Part shown: piece after piece, positions 22,151 to 33,921 of the stretch
Layout of the letters: each line of letters begins with the position of its first letter
Position numbering within the stretch: the stretch's first letter is position 1
Source of the DNA: Clitopilus passeckerianus
Taxonomy: Eukaryota > Basidiomycota > Agaricomycetes > Agaricales > Entolomataceae
Assembly (NCBI GenBank): GCA_944990035.1
Contig: CALYLX010000135.1
Span: 124,001-188,000 of the forward strand
Length of the DNA stretch: 64,000 nucleotides
Reading direction: 5' to 3'
Made by a program: the position numbers and the translations under genes
The notes under the pieces: generated by a model
What the model saw: only the letters and a program-made list of their open reading frames with translations
Told to the model about the DNA's origin: nothing
Databases searched by the model: none

Positions 22151-22486
22151 TATGGACAACTGGCATGCAAATCAGTCCTTTGTTCACAATACTTCCGGCC
22201 AGTATTGATATCCCGTCCTCTAAACGCATCCGAATTACATCTACTAGGTCCAAGCTTTCTGTTCCTCTCATCAGAAAATACATCTCTATGATATTCCTCA
22301 ATCAAAGGAGGACGCAGACCACCATAAGCACCTTGTAGTGACCACACGAGGAGGTGCCGCTGTGATCCAAACAGCCACATATAACGCGGTCGCCAAATGT
22401 AGCAGTCTGCCTTCCAGTACCAAGTACCATACCAATTACATCACAACATTCCAACATTGACCGACCGCAGTAAAGTACACATGGTT
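22151..22486. other. Intergenic region
   Basis: Between two minus-strand genes. No open frame of interest and no repeat. Presumably the promoter of the 21139-22150 gene plus the 3' UTR of the J-protein gene. Confidence 0.5.
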
Positions 22487-23986
22487 CTAAAGGCTGACAC
22501 TCCTCTGTCTAGGTACCCTAGGCCGCCTCAACATTCCCAATCCGCCAGGCCCCGAGCTCGGCTTCCTTACCATGCCCTGTATGATCCCAACCTCCTCGAG
22601 CACTCTGGTGTCCTCCCGAACTTGCTCAGCGGGCTTCCACCTTCCCTCCATTAATGCTCTTCCCCTCCGTACAGCTGCCTCCCAGACACTCCTTAACGGT
22701 CCTTCTTCTTTCTTCACGTTGGCTTCTATAATCAGCTCTTCCATCTCGCGCACGAGACGCGTCAGCGGGTGCGGGTTGACTTGTGTAGACAGGTCTAGAT
22801 CTCTGGAGAGAGATCGGACAGCGTCAAGGTTGTTTAGAGGGAAAGATGTAGGTGGGATGCCCGGAACACCAGGAGGTATCTTGAATGGTCGTGGACGGGT
22901 AAAGGAGGAGAGGTCCTCGTGAGGCTTGGCATGCACAGATGTGGGTGCACTTGTGGAATGCTGGAGGGTGGGAGATGCAATGCTGTGGAGCGTCGTATGA
23001 GCCATCATAGAGGCTTCTCGTCTGCAATAGCCGTCATCTGAGCTATTGCTTGCAGCAACTCCTTGTTTACTGGTTCGTTGGCGTTTGGATCTGGTGAGCC
23101 AAATCCGGCTAGCAGAACGGGCACGACGCGTGTGAGAGCAATTGAGAGGAAGATGAATAGTTGATGGAGGAAGCGGATGTGTTGGTATATTATCCGTTGT
23201 GGAAAGAGAACGTGTAGAAGCGTTCGGGTGGTGTACGTTGTTGCTAGCTGAGGGGGACTTGGAGTAGAGTTTGCCAATGGAGAAGGTGGGGTGGGGGAGA
23301 GGATCAATCCCATCTCGGCCATGAATAAAGTAGCATAGAGCAAGTACCGCGAGAAAGCTACTGGGTCAGTAGCATTGGGTGGTGCGTTGGAAAATGTGGA
23401 TCCAACAAAGGACCAGAAGATTAGTGCCGCTATCACAAATAGATGGTATCCTGAAGAGTGCAGAATGCCTTGGCGAATATAATCACGCGTCGTTGTGCAT
23501 TGCTTCGACCACGCTATAACGTCAGGACCGAACCTAGCAGAGTGTTGTGGATCAGTGCTTGTGTCCTCTCTTTCGAAATGAAGACATGTACCTGTCGTAT
23601 GCGAATCTGACCACAGGGTCTTTCAATGCTTCGTAGACGTCTCTGACCGCCATAAACAACTCTGCACCTTCTCTCCCCACCCTATCAGGATGGTATTTCT
23701 TCGCGAATTGCCTAAACGCAATCTTCAGCCCTTGCTCATCGACATCTGGCCTAACCGTTAATATCTCATAGAAGTTCGGCGGCAACGAGAATGCAGAGCT
23801 GTATAGCGTGTACGAGAGGTAGCCAAGAACCACAACCGCAAAGATTGAGGCGTATTGTCGTTTGAAGGTTGGCTGGTCCCTTGGTGGTGAGAGAACGGCA
23901 AATCGGTGTAAAAGGTCGAGTAGTCGACGAGTAGCAAGGTCAGGTATTATCGACCAGCCTGCCAGGCTCAGCAGAGGGAGTGTCAT
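22487..23986 (-). CDS. Membrane-anchored J-domain (DnaJ) protein, frame in doubt
   Basis: J-domain co-chaperone that would stimulate an Hsp70, probably at the ER or mitochondrial membrane. N-terminal hydrophobic segments (LLSLAGWSII; SIFAVVVLGYLSYTLYSS) precede the J domain: NFYEILTVRPDVDEQGLKIA, the catalytic HPD in KKYHPDRVG, and VYEALKDPVVRFAYDR, residues about 75-135. Further membrane helices follow (YHLFVIAALIFWSFVGS; RFLHQLFIFLSIAL), then a soluble tail with GPLRSVWEAAVRRGRAL. The exon junction after AYDR to FGPDV is clean. The frame carrying QAIAQMTAIADE stops at 23005, while the tail frame begins with REASMMAHTTLHS one base out of register. A one-base loss around 23019-23025 or a 110-nt intron (GTAAAC to CCTCCAG) would link them. 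Taken as one gene because the overlap is 4 bp and the tail has no start context. Confidence 0.72.
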
Positions 23987-25382
23987 GGTCCAAAGGACTT
24001 ACTCTGAGCCAGCTCTGAGCTCGTCGGCGTCGGTGGCGTCCAACCGACTGAATGTGGCCAGCACGGTCACGTGATGAGGTGGCTGAACAGAAAATCTGGA
24101 GAGCCAAACACTTTGCTCCAGCCTCTTCATTGCTTTCATGGTCGAGAATACGATCCTTAACTACAAGACGGAAAGTGAGATATTCTACTCGCTACAAACC
24201 TGCTACTTTGAAGTCATGTATTTGCTGCCGCCTCTCGCTCGGTCTTCCTAAGCATTGAAGTTGAAGTCTCTCATGCAGCCAGACAGAGATTAACTGTTGC
24301 TCGACAAACTGCTTCCAATTGATTCTGAAAGCGGCGGCTGGCGGCCTTATATTCTATAAATACGCTGCTTTCGTAGGTTCCAACCTTAACCAGGTACGAG
24401 GCTTGTTATCTGAAACTTCCTGAGAATTAAAGCCTTTCGCAGCAGAATGATTACTGAAGGTACATGGCTACGGGATTTGCGTATTTACGCAACAGTTCAC
24501 CATTAGAAGGAGGTGAACCGAAGACATTCTACCCTTTCACTCAATATCAGCAAGCCCATGTAGACCATAAAGCTCGGCGTCGTTTGAACCCTCGATCGGC
24601 AACAAACGGAGTTGTGAAACCCAAGTTTCTAGAGAAAACGATGCCTAAGTCGTATTGCTCCGGCATCTTGATAGAGCCTACGGGGTAACCCATATTCTCT
24701 CAAGCTCCTGTGGGGGCTCCCGACTTGCCGGCGAATGGATCTCAATTGACCCAGAGATCCCCAGTTGAAAACGATATTGGTACTCAATATGATCCCGAAT
24801 GCCTCGCTTCCGTTCCCTTCCATGCTCTTATCTACCTATCGGAAGCATTTTGGGTCGTCAACTCAAAAGATCACCTTCTGTTCCGGGATGTGCATCCTGG
24901 GGAGGCCTTTCTGCCCTAACTTCACTGTGCTATTTTTGATTCTACACCCCGTGAGCATCAACCACGTTGGGATCTGATCTTCTTAAACCTTCTTATCCAC
25001 GCTTCTTCAGGTTGAAAATGGAAAAGGTTTTGCGGGCCCCAAGAGATGCCGTCCGGCTGGTTTAGATGACCTCACCAACAAAGATCGGTTTCCCTAGAAA
25101 TACGTGTGTTATTCACGCAGTTTATGGATTTCAAGTCTGCGCATGATCATGTGAGGCAAAATCTCTCCTGAAAACACATCGCCGAGGGCAAAAATGGACA
25201 TTTCGAGGCTACCCCAGCCCACTACTTTATTCACAGAAGACGCCAGAACCGAAGTTGCGATAAGCACTCTCCACTGCCCATAATATAAACAGTGGCATAT
25301 AACTTATCGCCGTGAGCTGTGTCTTTTGTTCCTCCGCCTTAGCCGATCCTTCCCTCTCCTTCATACCAATTACCATTGCAAG
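23987..25382. other. Gene-poor stretch
   Basis: About 1.4 kb with only short overlapping frames, the longest about 74 codons. Nothing resembles a known protein, RNA or transposon. The last few hundred bases should include the promoter of the formate/nitrite transporter. The first 100 bp are the J-protein promoter. Confidence 0.5.
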
Positions 25383-26799
25383 ATGACAATCGAGGATGTC
25401 CCCAGCACGCTCACTCAGATCAAAATTGCAGAGGCCATGGTGGCCACGGCAGTCTACAAGCACAAGGCTCGATACGACGTCACATTTCTGAAAGCAGTAG
25501 GCGAAGCTGTTCTTGACTGCGGAATACTGGCGCTTACGTTTGGACAGTTCTTCGCGGGGGTCATGCTCTCTTTTGGTGGCCTCCTGTACTTGATCATCAC
25601 GGGCGGCGCGGCGGGCTTGAACCAATCGAACCCCGGCATTGTAAAGGTGCTGGGAGGGTTCGTCTTCCCAGTCGGTCTTACCATGTAAGTTGGTATTCAG
25701 CATGCCTGAGGAGGCTGACTAGAATATGACTGCACAGGATTGTTCTCCAAGGACAAGAGCTATTGACGAGTAACATGATGGTAAGCTTCAGAAGGCTCCC
25801 TTCAAAAACCAAAGCCTAATTACTTTTAGACCTTTCCTATGGCGGTTCTCACCCGTGCCCTACCCTTTTGGTCGCTGCCGGTCAATTGGCTGATTGGTAG
25901 GTTCATCCTTGTCAACTTTGCTGGTGCGACTTGGAGACTGACGTCGTTCCTTGCAGTCACATTTGGTAACCTAACTGGCAGCTTGTTTTTCGCTGCTATC
26001 CTAGTCCACTGTAAGAATTCACTTCCGCTCGTTTGTTTCATTACTGACAGGTCAAAGATTCCGGCGTCATCTCGTCCGAACCATATCTCAGCTATGTGAA
26101 AACCTTCACACTGTACGTGCACTCTGCATTGCCACCCTATCAACGGACTAAGTTTCGAATGTTAGCCATAAAGCATCAGACCCTCAATGGCACCAAATAT
26201 TTCTTCGAGGTATCGGGTGCAACTGGCTAGTTTCCGTTGCCATCTGGGTACGCGACCACAAGTTTACTCACCAACACTGAAAGGCTCATAAATTTTCCCT
26301 TGAAAGCAAGCTGCGGGCGCTAGAGAAACCATCTCGAAAATCTTCGGTTTATGGATCCCTATCTGGGTAAGCCAGCGATTCTCCCGCGAAATTCGACTGG
26401 AATCTCAATTAATAAATGCAGGTTTTCGTCGCTTGTGGCTATGATCACGGTAGATGTCTAAGGCTCTTCGAGTTGGACGATAACTGACTTCCTTTGGGTA
26501 CATCCAGTCGTCGCAAACATGTTCTTCATCCCGAACGGTATCATCCTAGGAGCAGATGTAAGCTCCTCCTCGCCGTCTAAAGTCGCAAGCTAAATGGATT
26601 CCAGCTATCGGTAGCCAATTACATACGCAAATCATTTATTGCCGCCTACATCGGAAACATTGTTGGGGCTCTTCTTGTGGCTCTCCCAGCAGCTTACTTT
26701 CACCTTAAAATTTGGCCAAGAAACATGACTGATACCCATATGGCTAGCACATCCAGCGGATCGAGTCGGAGTGTCCATGTGAAGGATGACCTTGCTTGA
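25383..26799 (+). CDS. Formate/nitrite transporter (FNT family)
   Basis: Integral membrane channel-type transporter for formate, nitrite or related small anions, expected in the plasma membrane. About nine exons, protein about 300 residues. FNT landmarks in order: KAVGEAVLDCGILALTFGQF start of the helical core, LIITGGAAGLNQSNPG, GFVFPVGLTMIVLQGQELLT, VTFGNLTGSLFFAA, the hallmark FLRGIGCNWLVSVAIW, and MFFIPNGIILGADLSV. Six helices are visible. The C-terminus is short and Ser-rich (TSSGSSRSVHVKDDLA). Start chosen at 25383 since MTIEDVPSTLTQIKIAEAM opens the family N-terminus. Fungal FNTs such as NitA take up nitrite; the substrate here cannot be told. No nitrate-assimilation genes lie beside it. 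Confidence 0.92.
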
Positions 26800-26862
26800 G
26801 CTGGGTGTTGTAATCTTAGGAATATCATTTACTGTATAACATCCCCGAATTAAACGATGATA

Positions 26863-28208
26863 TCATATCTCTAAACCTCTACTCTTCGTCGCTCTGGACC
26901 TGTCCCCATAACTCCCCGAGGGGTAAAAATCTGGTTCATCAGTGGCATTGGCTGTTTCTGCATGGCGGAAATGAGTCGTCAGAAAAACGCGGCGCAGATC
27001 ATGGAAGGACAAACGCTGTCTCTGTTTCTTTCTCCAACCCCAACGCTTCACCCTGTTCGGGGGGTCCTCAAGCCATCCCCTCACCTCAGCCGCTAGTGAC
27101 GGATCCTGTACCTCGGTCAACCTGACGAGTTTCTCTGCCCATTCGCGGAATGGTATCTCTTCACCGAGAACGGCATAGCAAAGCATGATCTCCTCCACGA
27201 ACAGCGACTGCAACCCATGCATACTCTCCTGTTCGATCAATTCCAACGCCTCGAAATGTGAACGAATAACGAAGTCGTCTGAGCGACACATATCGCGCCA
27301 CCATTTGGCGTATCGAGGCCGAATGTGTGGCCAATCTCGGAGCTGGCCACGGATGAGATCTCCTTGGGCCGAGCGGGAGTCTGGTTGAGAGCAGAAAGGG
27401 CACGCGCAAATAAATCCGTAGTGGTCGTAAAGACGGGCTCGACGGTCGGCTCGGCATTGAGTAATATCGGTGTAAATCATGTTGATCTCTTCTTCAGGTT
27501 CTATATCGCGTAAGGCATAGAAAGAGGATGAGAACGTTGCAGGATCCCATCGTAGCCCCGCGTTTGGTCCACAACTAGGGTAGATGTAAAAGTGAGTGTC
27601 TCGAAGTGTGTCCCAGAAAGGGACCAAACGTACCTGTGGTTGCTCCTACATATCTTGAGGAAGGTAGCACCATACTCCCAAGTCTCTCTGTCACAGTCTT
27701 CGGGATATATTTCGTCAGGATATGCCAATCGAATTGCCGTGCCATTCGTGCGAGCTACACCCTCTTCCACGGTGATACATTCTTCTTCTGTTCTGCAGTT
27801 TGCCATTGTATGGAGTTCCTCTTTCAAATGCGAAGGTAATGCATTGGATAGTTCCCGGTATGCCGCAGTCTGGTCATCTGGTGAAAGGGGAAGCTTCGCT
27901 GGTGTAATGATTGCGGGATGTTCGACAAGGAAGAGAGTTCCTGCTGGTATTCGTGTTGAAGCAAACATCCCAAACCCTTTACCTGGGCCAGCATCTTTAA
28001 CGTGCCATAACTTTAGACCTTCTGGAGTGGCGGGTGTCCGCGTCGATTGAGCAGGCAAGGAAGACGGAAGATGCGGCACAATGCGAGAATCCACCAGCAG
28101 TGAGGTCACAGCAACCACAGGCGTCTCAGATGTCTCGTCATCGTAGAATTCAATAGCGTGCACTGAGAATGTGCGACCGTCACCGTTAGTGAACTCTCGA
28201 GTTCCCAT
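26863..28208 (-). CDS. SET-domain protein (SMYD-like, no MYND finger)
   Basis: Two exons. Exon 1 opens the SET fold with LWHVKDAGPGKGFGMFASTR and the Pro-rich strand PAIITPAKLPLSP, and ends LKICRSNH. The intron (GTACGT to CCCTAG) splits the Ser codon of NHSCGPN, the catalytic NHSCxPN motif. Exon 2 gives AGLRWDPATFSSSFYALRDI, PEEEINMIYTDI and the post-SET cysteines GFICACPFC. About 430 residues. SET proteins of this fungal group transfer methyl groups from AdoMet to lysine of histones or other proteins; the target is unknown. ATG at 28208 is used; it lies only 78 bp from the divergent RIT1 start, so the two may share control elements. Confidence 0.88.
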
Positions 28209-28286
28209 GAGGACTTCACAGGAAAAAAACAACCTTTGCGATTAGATTAGATCACTGTGGCCTGGGATGTACGCGGATTGCCAATC
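28209..28286. promoter_or_regulatory. Short divergent intergenic region (SET gene / RIT1)
   Basis: Only 78 bp separate the two start codons of opposite-strand genes, so their 5' UTRs must be very short or overlap, and control elements must be shared or lie in coding sequence. No TATA box or known site seen. Confidence 0.6.
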
Positions 28287-30036
28287 ATGGCTTTTGCATT
28301 CAACCATCATGGCACAGCTAAAACTGTTCTTGAGCATATTCGCAAGGAGTCTCTGGACATTTACAACAGGTTACACTCAATCGCAGAGGATGCTAACTTC
28401 GTCAAAGAGGTGCACAGCGTTTATCCGGAGTTGCCAATTTTACGTGAGTAACTTGGATTGGCTGTACGAAAATCTGAACCTAAGCTTAGCTATTTTTTGG
28501 TAGCAAATCTACGTTGCGGCGCCTGGTACTCGAACCCAGCCATTGTAAACACACAATGCTTCAGAGTGCTCTGTGTTTCGACTGAAATGCGTACCATAAG
28601 GCGAAAGATGTGCCAGCATACTTCAAGTCGACGGACGGTCACTTTCACAACTGGAGCTTCAATCTTCGCCGTTCAAACGTTCATTTGGTTCCACTGATAG
28701 AGGAATGGAAAGGGTACGAAATTCCTAATTGCTGCATTCATAGCAGGGGATCCTGATTAACAAACACACAAACCTACGTAGGGTGATCCTAGTTGACTCG
28801 ACTCGATCTGGCAAACGGATACCTGATGCCCTCTCAAAGACTGTTCCTATCTGGTGTGCAGTCATCAATAGAGCCATAGCTCGTCGGTTTCCACGCTCGT
28901 CCACGGAAGAGTGGGATGTCTCCCTTTATACACCACCAGCCGCAGTCAGTGCCCAAGAACACCACAGAATCGAGCAACTCCTTGACTCATGGGCAGATGA
29001 TCTGTTTGTGAGACACCTCACTCTTCGTCAAGACCGCTGCTTAGCCTGTGCTAGAAATCCTCTTTCGAACTTCCAAATCTACCCGCTCCTCTCCGCCCGT
29101 TTTGGATAACGCCTGCAACGACGAAGTTCCCCTCCATCCCAGCGCCTTCTTCTACTGGAGCTCTGCCATTCCTCCCTGTCATATGCCTTTCCGCTTCCAA
29201 GCGCGTAGACTTGGGCACGGAGAGGCGAACGATCGGGTTCTCATACGTTCAAGGCTCTGGAGATGATCATGAGCTGTGGAGCATGGTAGGTTCTCCAACT
29301 GTTGTCCAACAAACTATGCTTACTCAAAAGTCACTAGGGTCTCACAGCAGATATGTTCTGGAAGCATAAGCAACCTTTACTTGTAGCCGGCCGTTCCCAT
29401 CTCCCAGACCTGATTAGAAAGCTTGTCAGTGAAGCTGAAGAGCTGGGAAGTGGCAAGAAGGCGGCCCCAGACCCCATTAACAGAATTCACGGGAGACTTC
29501 TTCTTTCTGCCCTACCTGATCTCCAAGAAAGTGATTTCCAAGAGGCCAGTCGACAAAATCGATCCTACATTGTGCTAGATCCGGGAAATGTGGACGAAGT
29601 TGCTTCCGTATCTGCCTCACAAACGGTCTACGATGATGAAACAGAAAACTCGCAGAGCGTACCGAACGAGGATGGCAACTATACCCTTCGACTTCATTTA
29701 GATTCCGGAAAACGAGGCCAACATGAATTTCTCCGTCACATACTACCTGCCGCGACCGACAGAATTGGCATCTGGCTAGCCAATGGGAGAGATGTCTGCA
29801 TAGCTTGCCAGACGGGAAGGGATACAAGCGTGGGCGTTGCGATCGCTGCAATGCAGATGTTCTTTGATGACGAAGGTCAATATCGCCTAAGCACTCCATC
29901 TTCTCGACCTATCGATAAGGCTTCAATCCGGAAAAGCCTCGAATGGATCATTGCGAGTCGGCCCATCGCAAATCCGTCTCGTGCCACCTTGAAGCGAGTC
30001 AATGAGTTTCTTCTTACACCATCCACCATCCGTTAG
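28287..30036 (+). CDS. RIT1: Initiator tRNA phosphoribosyltransferase (Rit1)
   Basis: Adds a 5'-phosphoribosyl group from PRPP to the 2'-OH of A64 of initiator tRNA-Met, keeping it out of elongation. Recognised from NLRCGAWYSNP, AYFKSTDGHFHNWSFNLRRS, VILVDSTRSGKRIPDALSKT and the C-terminal DUSP-like part with IWLANGRDVCIACQTGRDTS, GVAIAAMQMFF. Six or seven exons join in phase, including NPAI to AKDVPAYFK across a GTAAAC donor and WADDLF to KSSFELPNL. About 460 residues, the usual length. Start at 28287 gives MAFAFNHHGTAKTVL. No disruption seen. Confidence 0.92.
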
Positions 30037-30341
30037 GGTTGCATAGAAGGGTAGGGCCGGTCAATATCTTTTTTACAACCAATGTACTGCATTACTTGTC
30101 GTTTACTACCTCTGTGTAGAATATCAGAAATCTATTCATGATCGAGACAACTCTGTTGGCGTTTGGCAATGTTTTTACTATCTTAGGCGTGGAAAATTTC
30201 TGCCATTTTTAGCCCGCCGATGGAGTAAAGCGGGATTAAGCGGGATTACGCGCCGACCTTGGACAGCCTCTTGCGGTGAAGGGGTCACGGATTTACGATG
30301 CCAACCTCAAGAACTCGCTTTCTGTATGAGAAGAACGACTA
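30037..30341. other. RIT1 3' flank and palB promoter
   Basis: Noncoding. The only distinct feature is a 10-bp tandem repeat at 30228-30247, about 95 bp upstream of the palB start. No TATA box seen. Confidence 0.5.
30228..30247 (+). repeat. Two tandem copies of AAGCGGGATT
   Basis: The 10-mer AAGCGGGATT occurs exactly twice head to tail, followed by ACGCG. Its promoter-proximal position makes a tandem factor-binding site possible, but no factor can be named. Confidence 0.6.
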
Positions 30342-33300
30342 ATGAATCGTGGTGACCACCAGTCAGAAGCACAATCAGCAGAAGTAGGCTTTTCCTCCAG
30401 CCCGTCATGGATTTGGGCTAACATTTGCCAGTCTGCCTACGACAAAGCCGTCAAAGCGGAACACGCCAGGCAGTATGACACCGCATACCGCAATTATGTC
30501 CACGCAGCAGAGCTTTTTCTTCATCTAAACCGATCGGCCAAGAAAACAGACAAGGATGGGGCCAGATGGAATGCCTTCGCCGAGAAAGCGATCCAACGCG
30601 CCGAGAAGATCAAAGCATTTGTCGCCCGAAGCAGCTCCTCCGTCGGAACACACCATGGGACGTCGAGCTCCCATGTCGATTCTGACAGACCCAATTTAAC
30701 GCCCGTTGGCATTAATTATTTCTCGGCGCGTGAGCTTACCCCAAATGTCATCTCCGCGGCCCGCCTTCATGTTGTATTGCTATAGATGAACAATCTTACA
30801 TCTTGAAGAAGGGGGGGCTCGTCAACAAACTCACGGTTCCGCCCTGGGACGATCCGACTAGTCTTACCGTGGAGACCTCAAGGTGCTTAGGTTTTGCCAT
30901 GAACTTCTTAAGAAGGCCAAAAACTGAAATGAAGACATCAGCAGCACCCAACGCCAACCTGCATTATCGCCAGAGCAGACGCTGGTCTCTACGCTTTGGA
31001 AGAGACCCAGTGATGCAGGCTGCATAATAGATCCAGATTCTCGGCGAAAGGTGTTGCCTGAGGAAATTTTGCAGCATATCGTGACGGATTGTTCAGTCTG
31101 TGCTTCCATCTCGGTCTGTCTCGACCACAACAGGCGCTTTGGGACGATCGTCAGTCAATGTGGTTTTCTATCATCCATATATACTCTAAACTCGGAGCCG
31201 CTTTAGCTGGCCGAGTCCATCGTGGCGAGGTCAACCAGCAAGTGCATGAAGGAATGCAGATACGACGTTAGGCTCTTCTTCAATGGAACATGGAGACGGG
31301 TATGTCATTCTCCTCCCCTGCATGCTCAACTCACATTTGCATAGATTGGTAAATTTACAAGTGATTGTATGCGCCTTGTTTCTTACCTATGAGATAGTCG
31401 TGGATGATCAGCTACCATATCACCCTCAACATGGGACTTTAATGTGCATGTCGGTGATCACCAATGACGGCGAGCCACATTGTATCTGGCCAAGCATTCT
31501 GGAGAAGGCTGTTTGTACCTTCCAACTCTACAATTAATTTCCCGCGATGACATTCTCAATAGTTCATGAAGCTCATGGGAGGATACGATTTTCCAGGGTC
31601 GTAAGTCGTTCTTTTGAGGCGGCTTATCCAAAAGCTGATTTATCATCAGGAATTCGAGCATAGATCTTCAGTAAACAGCTTTTTTTCTTTTTTTTTTCTG
31701 TCTGCTCGCGCTAATCATATCCAGCGTCATTGCAGGTTGGATTCCGGAGCACCTCGAAGTTCGGGGCCCACAATTCGAGCGCGAACGGACCTGGGAACGG
31801 ATAATCCAAGGTTTTCAAAGTGGTTCGTCATCTTTTTTTCTAAATGGCAGCTTCGCTTATTAACCCTCTATATTCGCAGGTTTCTGTATGATAACCCTTG
31901 GAACAGGAATAACACAGAAGTCATGGCAAGGTTTTGAGCTCCTGCCTTCGCACAGCTACGCCGTAGTCGGTAAGCTCACTCGCCGTTCTCGAAATTGGTT
32001 TGGCTTCAATCACATTCATATAGAGCTAGGAGAGAATAATAGAACTGTGACGCTTCTCGACACATGGGTGAATCCAGACCATGAAGCCCAACAACGACAG
32101 CTTGCGGGTGATTCTGTCTTGAATCATCTTTCAAATCGCTAAATTCTGACCCTCACGGAAGGCAGGATAGAGATGCCCTGGTTCGACGTGTTGAACGTCT
32201 TCAACGGAATATACATCAGTTGGGATCCATCGATCTGGCCGAACAACCTCACACATCACGGGTAAGGGTGGGGTATGCACTGTGCTGTGAAATGATTAAC
32301 GTATAAACGTAGGATGTGGAACCGTACGGGGAGCGATGGTAAGATCTTGTTTTTTTTTGCTCGTGTGAACAACTAAAGAAAGGAATTGTCAGGCAACGTA
32401 CGCCAACTTCACGTCAAATTCACATCAGAGGACACTGCAGGGGATAGAGAGATATGGGTCCTCCTCACCAGACACGTGGTTGACTCCAAGCGGACAGCAG
32501 ATTTTATATCACTCAAAGTCGACACCGAAGACGGCCTCTCTTATGATCCTACAAATCAGACCAATTTGGCTTCGCAGGTATTTACTTCCACTTTGTTAAT
32601 GACCTTCTCGCTAAGTCCAAATTCAGGGCACATACACTAACAGCACACACGTTCTCGTGCGTCTATTCATTTCATACAACTTTATAGAGGAACTCACATA
32701 TGCACAGGTACGCACACCGATCCCTGGTTCCTTTAAAGAAGGGGTGTTATCCATCATATCCTCTTACGAAGGGGATGTTACCGAAGTGGGTTTTACTCTC
32801 ACTGTCTACTCAGGCTCCGCGTTTGCGGTAGCTTGGGATGAGACAGCTCCCATACCTCTGTATACAAAGAAGGTAAGATCATTACGATACAGCGCACATT
32901 GAACCCCATTGATTTTTCCAGATCGAAGGCATTCTATCGAGCAAGAGTTCGGGCGGAAATTGCACCCATCCTACTTTCATGCTCAACCCTCAGTATCATT
33001 TGCGAATTCTCCCTACACGTGGCCAACAGTCTGCGAAAGCCAGAGTGACATTCACTCTCCAGACGAGCAGAGACAATCCGGTCAATATCTCGGTTGCATG
33101 GTCTCAAGGAGAGAGAATAGACGAGTAAGCCTCGTCCTTCTCGAGTTGGCTGCTGCTGATCCACGATTACCAGGCTAGCGGGAAAGGATCTCACCGTCAG
33201 TTCTGGAGCGTACACCTACGGTTTAGCCCGAGTCACAAAGGATCTAGCTGGTGAAGCTGATTTTTTTGCGATTCTAAACTTGTCATTAACCCCTTTCCAG

Positions 33301-33921
33301 CTGGGAATTATACTCTTATCGTTTCTGCCTTTGAACCTCGCCACATGGGCGAATTCAAACTGAAGGTCGAGAGCTCGCAGCCAATAGAACTAAGTTCCAT
33401 CCCACAAGAAGGTGCCGGAATGTACCTCAAGCCGATCCGCGGGGCCTGGTAATTACATTCCGACGTTTCCTAGCGTCGATTAAGCTGAATTGTGCCTTAC
33501 AGGGACTCGGAATCTGCGATGGGAGGCCCGACTTCAAAGCAGTATCTGCGAAACCCAACCTTCGAGATCACTGTTCCGGTGGTTTGCCAGTGCAAGTACG
33601 TGCAGATGTGCTCAGTGACTGTTGGGAGATTGACAAGATATCCTTAGAATACGGCTTCAGCTTCTGCGACCGTCTATCGGAGCCGCTCTCAACCTGACGC
33701 TCTTCCCCGCATCCTCAAGCGAGACATTGGGCCGTCATATAACCACCTCAGGGGCTTACAGCGACGCGACCTGCGGTGTGGTGACGCCTCAAGTCACTCT
33801 GAGCCCCGGCAGATATTGGGCCATACCATCAACTTACAATCCTGGGGTAGAAGCCAGTTTTCAGCTCCTTTTGTACACAACCGCTCAGAATGTGAAGATC
33901 GCCCAGAAAACGCCAACCTAG
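30342..33921 (+). CDS. palB: PalB/Rim13 calpain-like cysteine protease
   Basis: Protease of the PacC/Rim101 ambient-pH pathway, recruited to ESCRT on endosomes to cleave PacC. N-terminal MIT domain (residues about 30-75: AYDKAVKAEHARQYDTAYRN, YVHAAELFLHLN), as in PalB/calpain-7. Protease core: QHIVTDCSVCASIS with the catalytic Cys, RYDVRLFFNGTWRR, VDDQLPYH, FMKLMGGYDFPGNSSIDLH, WIPEHLEVRG, and ELLPSHSYAVV with the catalytic His, then LLDTWVNP. C-terminal C2-like repeats run from MPWFDVLNVFNGIYISWDPS to the stop. Fifteen or more short introns; all junctions I traced keep frame (for example HSYAVV to ELGENN). One intron (about 31675-31730) has a long T-rich tract. About 870 residues. All catalytic residues present. 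Confidence 0.92.

Noticed and set aside
22487..23436. Two separate minus-strand genes overlapping by ATGA at 23005-23008
   Set aside because: Overlapping stop/start coupling is a bacterial trait. The second frame looks like the tail of the same J-protein, so a frame break or intron is the better explanation.
23987..25382. Remnant of a transposon in the gene-poor stretch
   Set aside because: No terminal repeats, target-site duplication or transposase-like frame could be seen.
28510..28550. Possible tRNA because of a GGTACTCGAACCC-like T-arm
   Set aside because: The motif lies inside a RIT1 exon (WYSNP) and no acceptor or anticodon arms fit around it.
31670..31710. Long T-rich tract as a regulatory or repeat element
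   Set aside because: It is inside a palB intron, just before the branch/acceptor region, and is well explained as a polypyrimidine tract.
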